From the NCBI GenBank assembly GCA_022843345.1, contig JALHNW010000140.1, positions 1 to 5,656 on the forward strand: DNA of 5,656 bases, given 5' to 3'. Position numbers and translations under genes: made by a program. The notes beneath the pieces are model-generated. The model made no database searches. It had not been told where the DNA came from and saw nothing but the letters and a program-made list of their open reading frames with translations. Shown here piece after piece: positions 5,185 to 5,656 of this stretch (positions within the stretch are counted from its first letter, which is position 1; each line of letters opens with the position of its first letter). Source of the DNA: Rubritepida sp. (GTDB lineage: Bacteria > Pseudomonadota > Alphaproteobacteria > Acetobacterales > Acetobacteraceae).

Positions 5185-5649
5185 ATGCAGAGCCCCATTT
5201 CCCTCCACCAGCCGCAATGGGTGAAGGATTTCCGCGCCTTCCTCATGCGCGGCAACGTCATTGACCTCGCGGTGGGCGTGGTGATCGGCGCGGCCTTCAC
5301 CGCCGTCGTGGCCTCGCTGGTGGAGGACCTGTTCAACCCGCTTCTGGGCCTGCTGCTGGGCGGCATAGACTTCGCCAACCTGTTCGTCGTGCTGTCGGGC
5401 GAGCGCCGGCCGACCCTGGCGGCGACGCGCGAGGGCGGGGCGGCGGTGCTGGCGCTCGGCGTCTTCCTCAACGCCGTGATCAAGTTCGCGATCGTGGGCT
5501 TCGCGGTGTTCTGGCTGGTGAAGGTGCTGTCGCGCCTCGGCGTCGCCGGCGAGAAGAAGGAGGTGAAGCCTTCCGCCGAGCAGCTCCTGCTCGCCGAGAT
5601 CCGCGACGAGCTGCGCGCCGCCCGCGAACCCCTCACCCCCCGAAGCTGA
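5185..5649 (+). CDS. mscL: Large-conductance mechanosensitive channel MscL
   Basis: 154 residues. MscL is a homopentameric inner-membrane channel that opens under membrane tension and releases solutes on hypo-osmotic shock. Diagnostic sequence is FRAFLMRGNVIDLAVGVVIG (16-35), with the N-terminal amphipathic helix and pore-lining TM1 whose Leu28 and Val32 match the hydrophobic gate. Next come AAFTAVVASLVEDLFNPLLG (36-55) and GGIDF (59-63). The periplasmic loop is at 64-87, TM2 at about 90-114 (GVFLNAVIKFAIVGFAVFWL, 92-111), and the cytoplasmic bundle helix EQLLLAEIRDELRAA at 132-146. The start is supported by GGAG seven bases upstream; it gives about 10 residues more than the usual N-terminus. 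Lys100 in TM2 is unusual because an acidic or polar residue is expected there. The stop lies seven bases before the window end. Identity is secure. Confidence 0.96.
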   Translation: MQSPISLHQPQWVKDFRAFLMRGNVIDLAVGVVIGAAFTAVVASLVEDLFNPLLGLLLGGIDFANLFVVLSGERRPTLAATREGGAAVLALGVFLNAVIKFAIVGFAVFWLVKVLSRLGVAGEKKEVKPSAEQLLLAEIRDELRAAREPLTPRS

Positions 5650-5656
5650 GCGCGCC

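Noticed and set aside
5149..5217. Upstream start for the VOC protein
   Set aside because: The extra 23 residues (proline-, histidine- and cysteine-containing) are not part of the VOC fold and would overlap mscL; the ATG at 5148 fits the family start.

Overview
This is a GC-rich window (roughly 70% G+C, with third codon positions almost always G or C). It carries a Tat-exported TRAP solute-binding protein of the mannitol/chloroaromatic (FcbT) group. The base composition, gene types and protein style suggest an alphaproteobacterium, and Acetobacteraceae (Roseomonas-like) is my best guess. That placement is inferred, because there is no rRNA or marker gene here.

Left two thirds (1-3703, all on the minus strand): one operon read right to left. 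dctP, the periplasmic binding protein, is followed by a near-perfect intrinsic terminator. Then come dctQ (small membrane subunit), dctM (large membrane subunit), and the start of a fumarylacetoacetate hydrolase/2-keto-4-pentenoate hydratase-like gene that runs off the left edge. dctM and the hydratase-like gene overlap by ATGA. The expected job is sodium-driven uptake of an organic acid, perhaps a 2-oxo or aromatic acid, possibly linked to its catabolism. The substrate cannot be read from the sequence.

Middle (3704-3862): a 159-bp divergent intergenic region. It holds a 7-bp inverted repeat with half-sites two helical turns apart, lying directly against a perfect TTGACA. This is a candidate operator and promoter. 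To its right, on the plus strand, is a MarR-family regulator (3863-4336), a plausible local controller of the TRAP operon and of itself.

Right third: a small secreted protein of unknown function (4386-4745, plus strand) meets a VOC/glyoxalase-superfamily gene (4747-5148, minus strand) tail to tail with one base between the stop codons. The VOC gene diverges from mscL (5185-5649, plus strand), the large-conductance mechanosensitive channel, across only 36 bp that contain a 14-bp perfect GC palindrome. These genes look like ordinary housekeeping or stress functions unrelated to the TRAP operon.

I see no mobile element, CRISPR array, tRNA or rRNA. Most of the content is of known type. The points worth following up are the terminator inside the TRAP operon, the hydratase-like protein that appears to lack its metal-binding Glu pair, the RBS hairpin at the dctM/hydratase junction, and the candidate MarR operator. 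No clearly new multi-gene system is visible.
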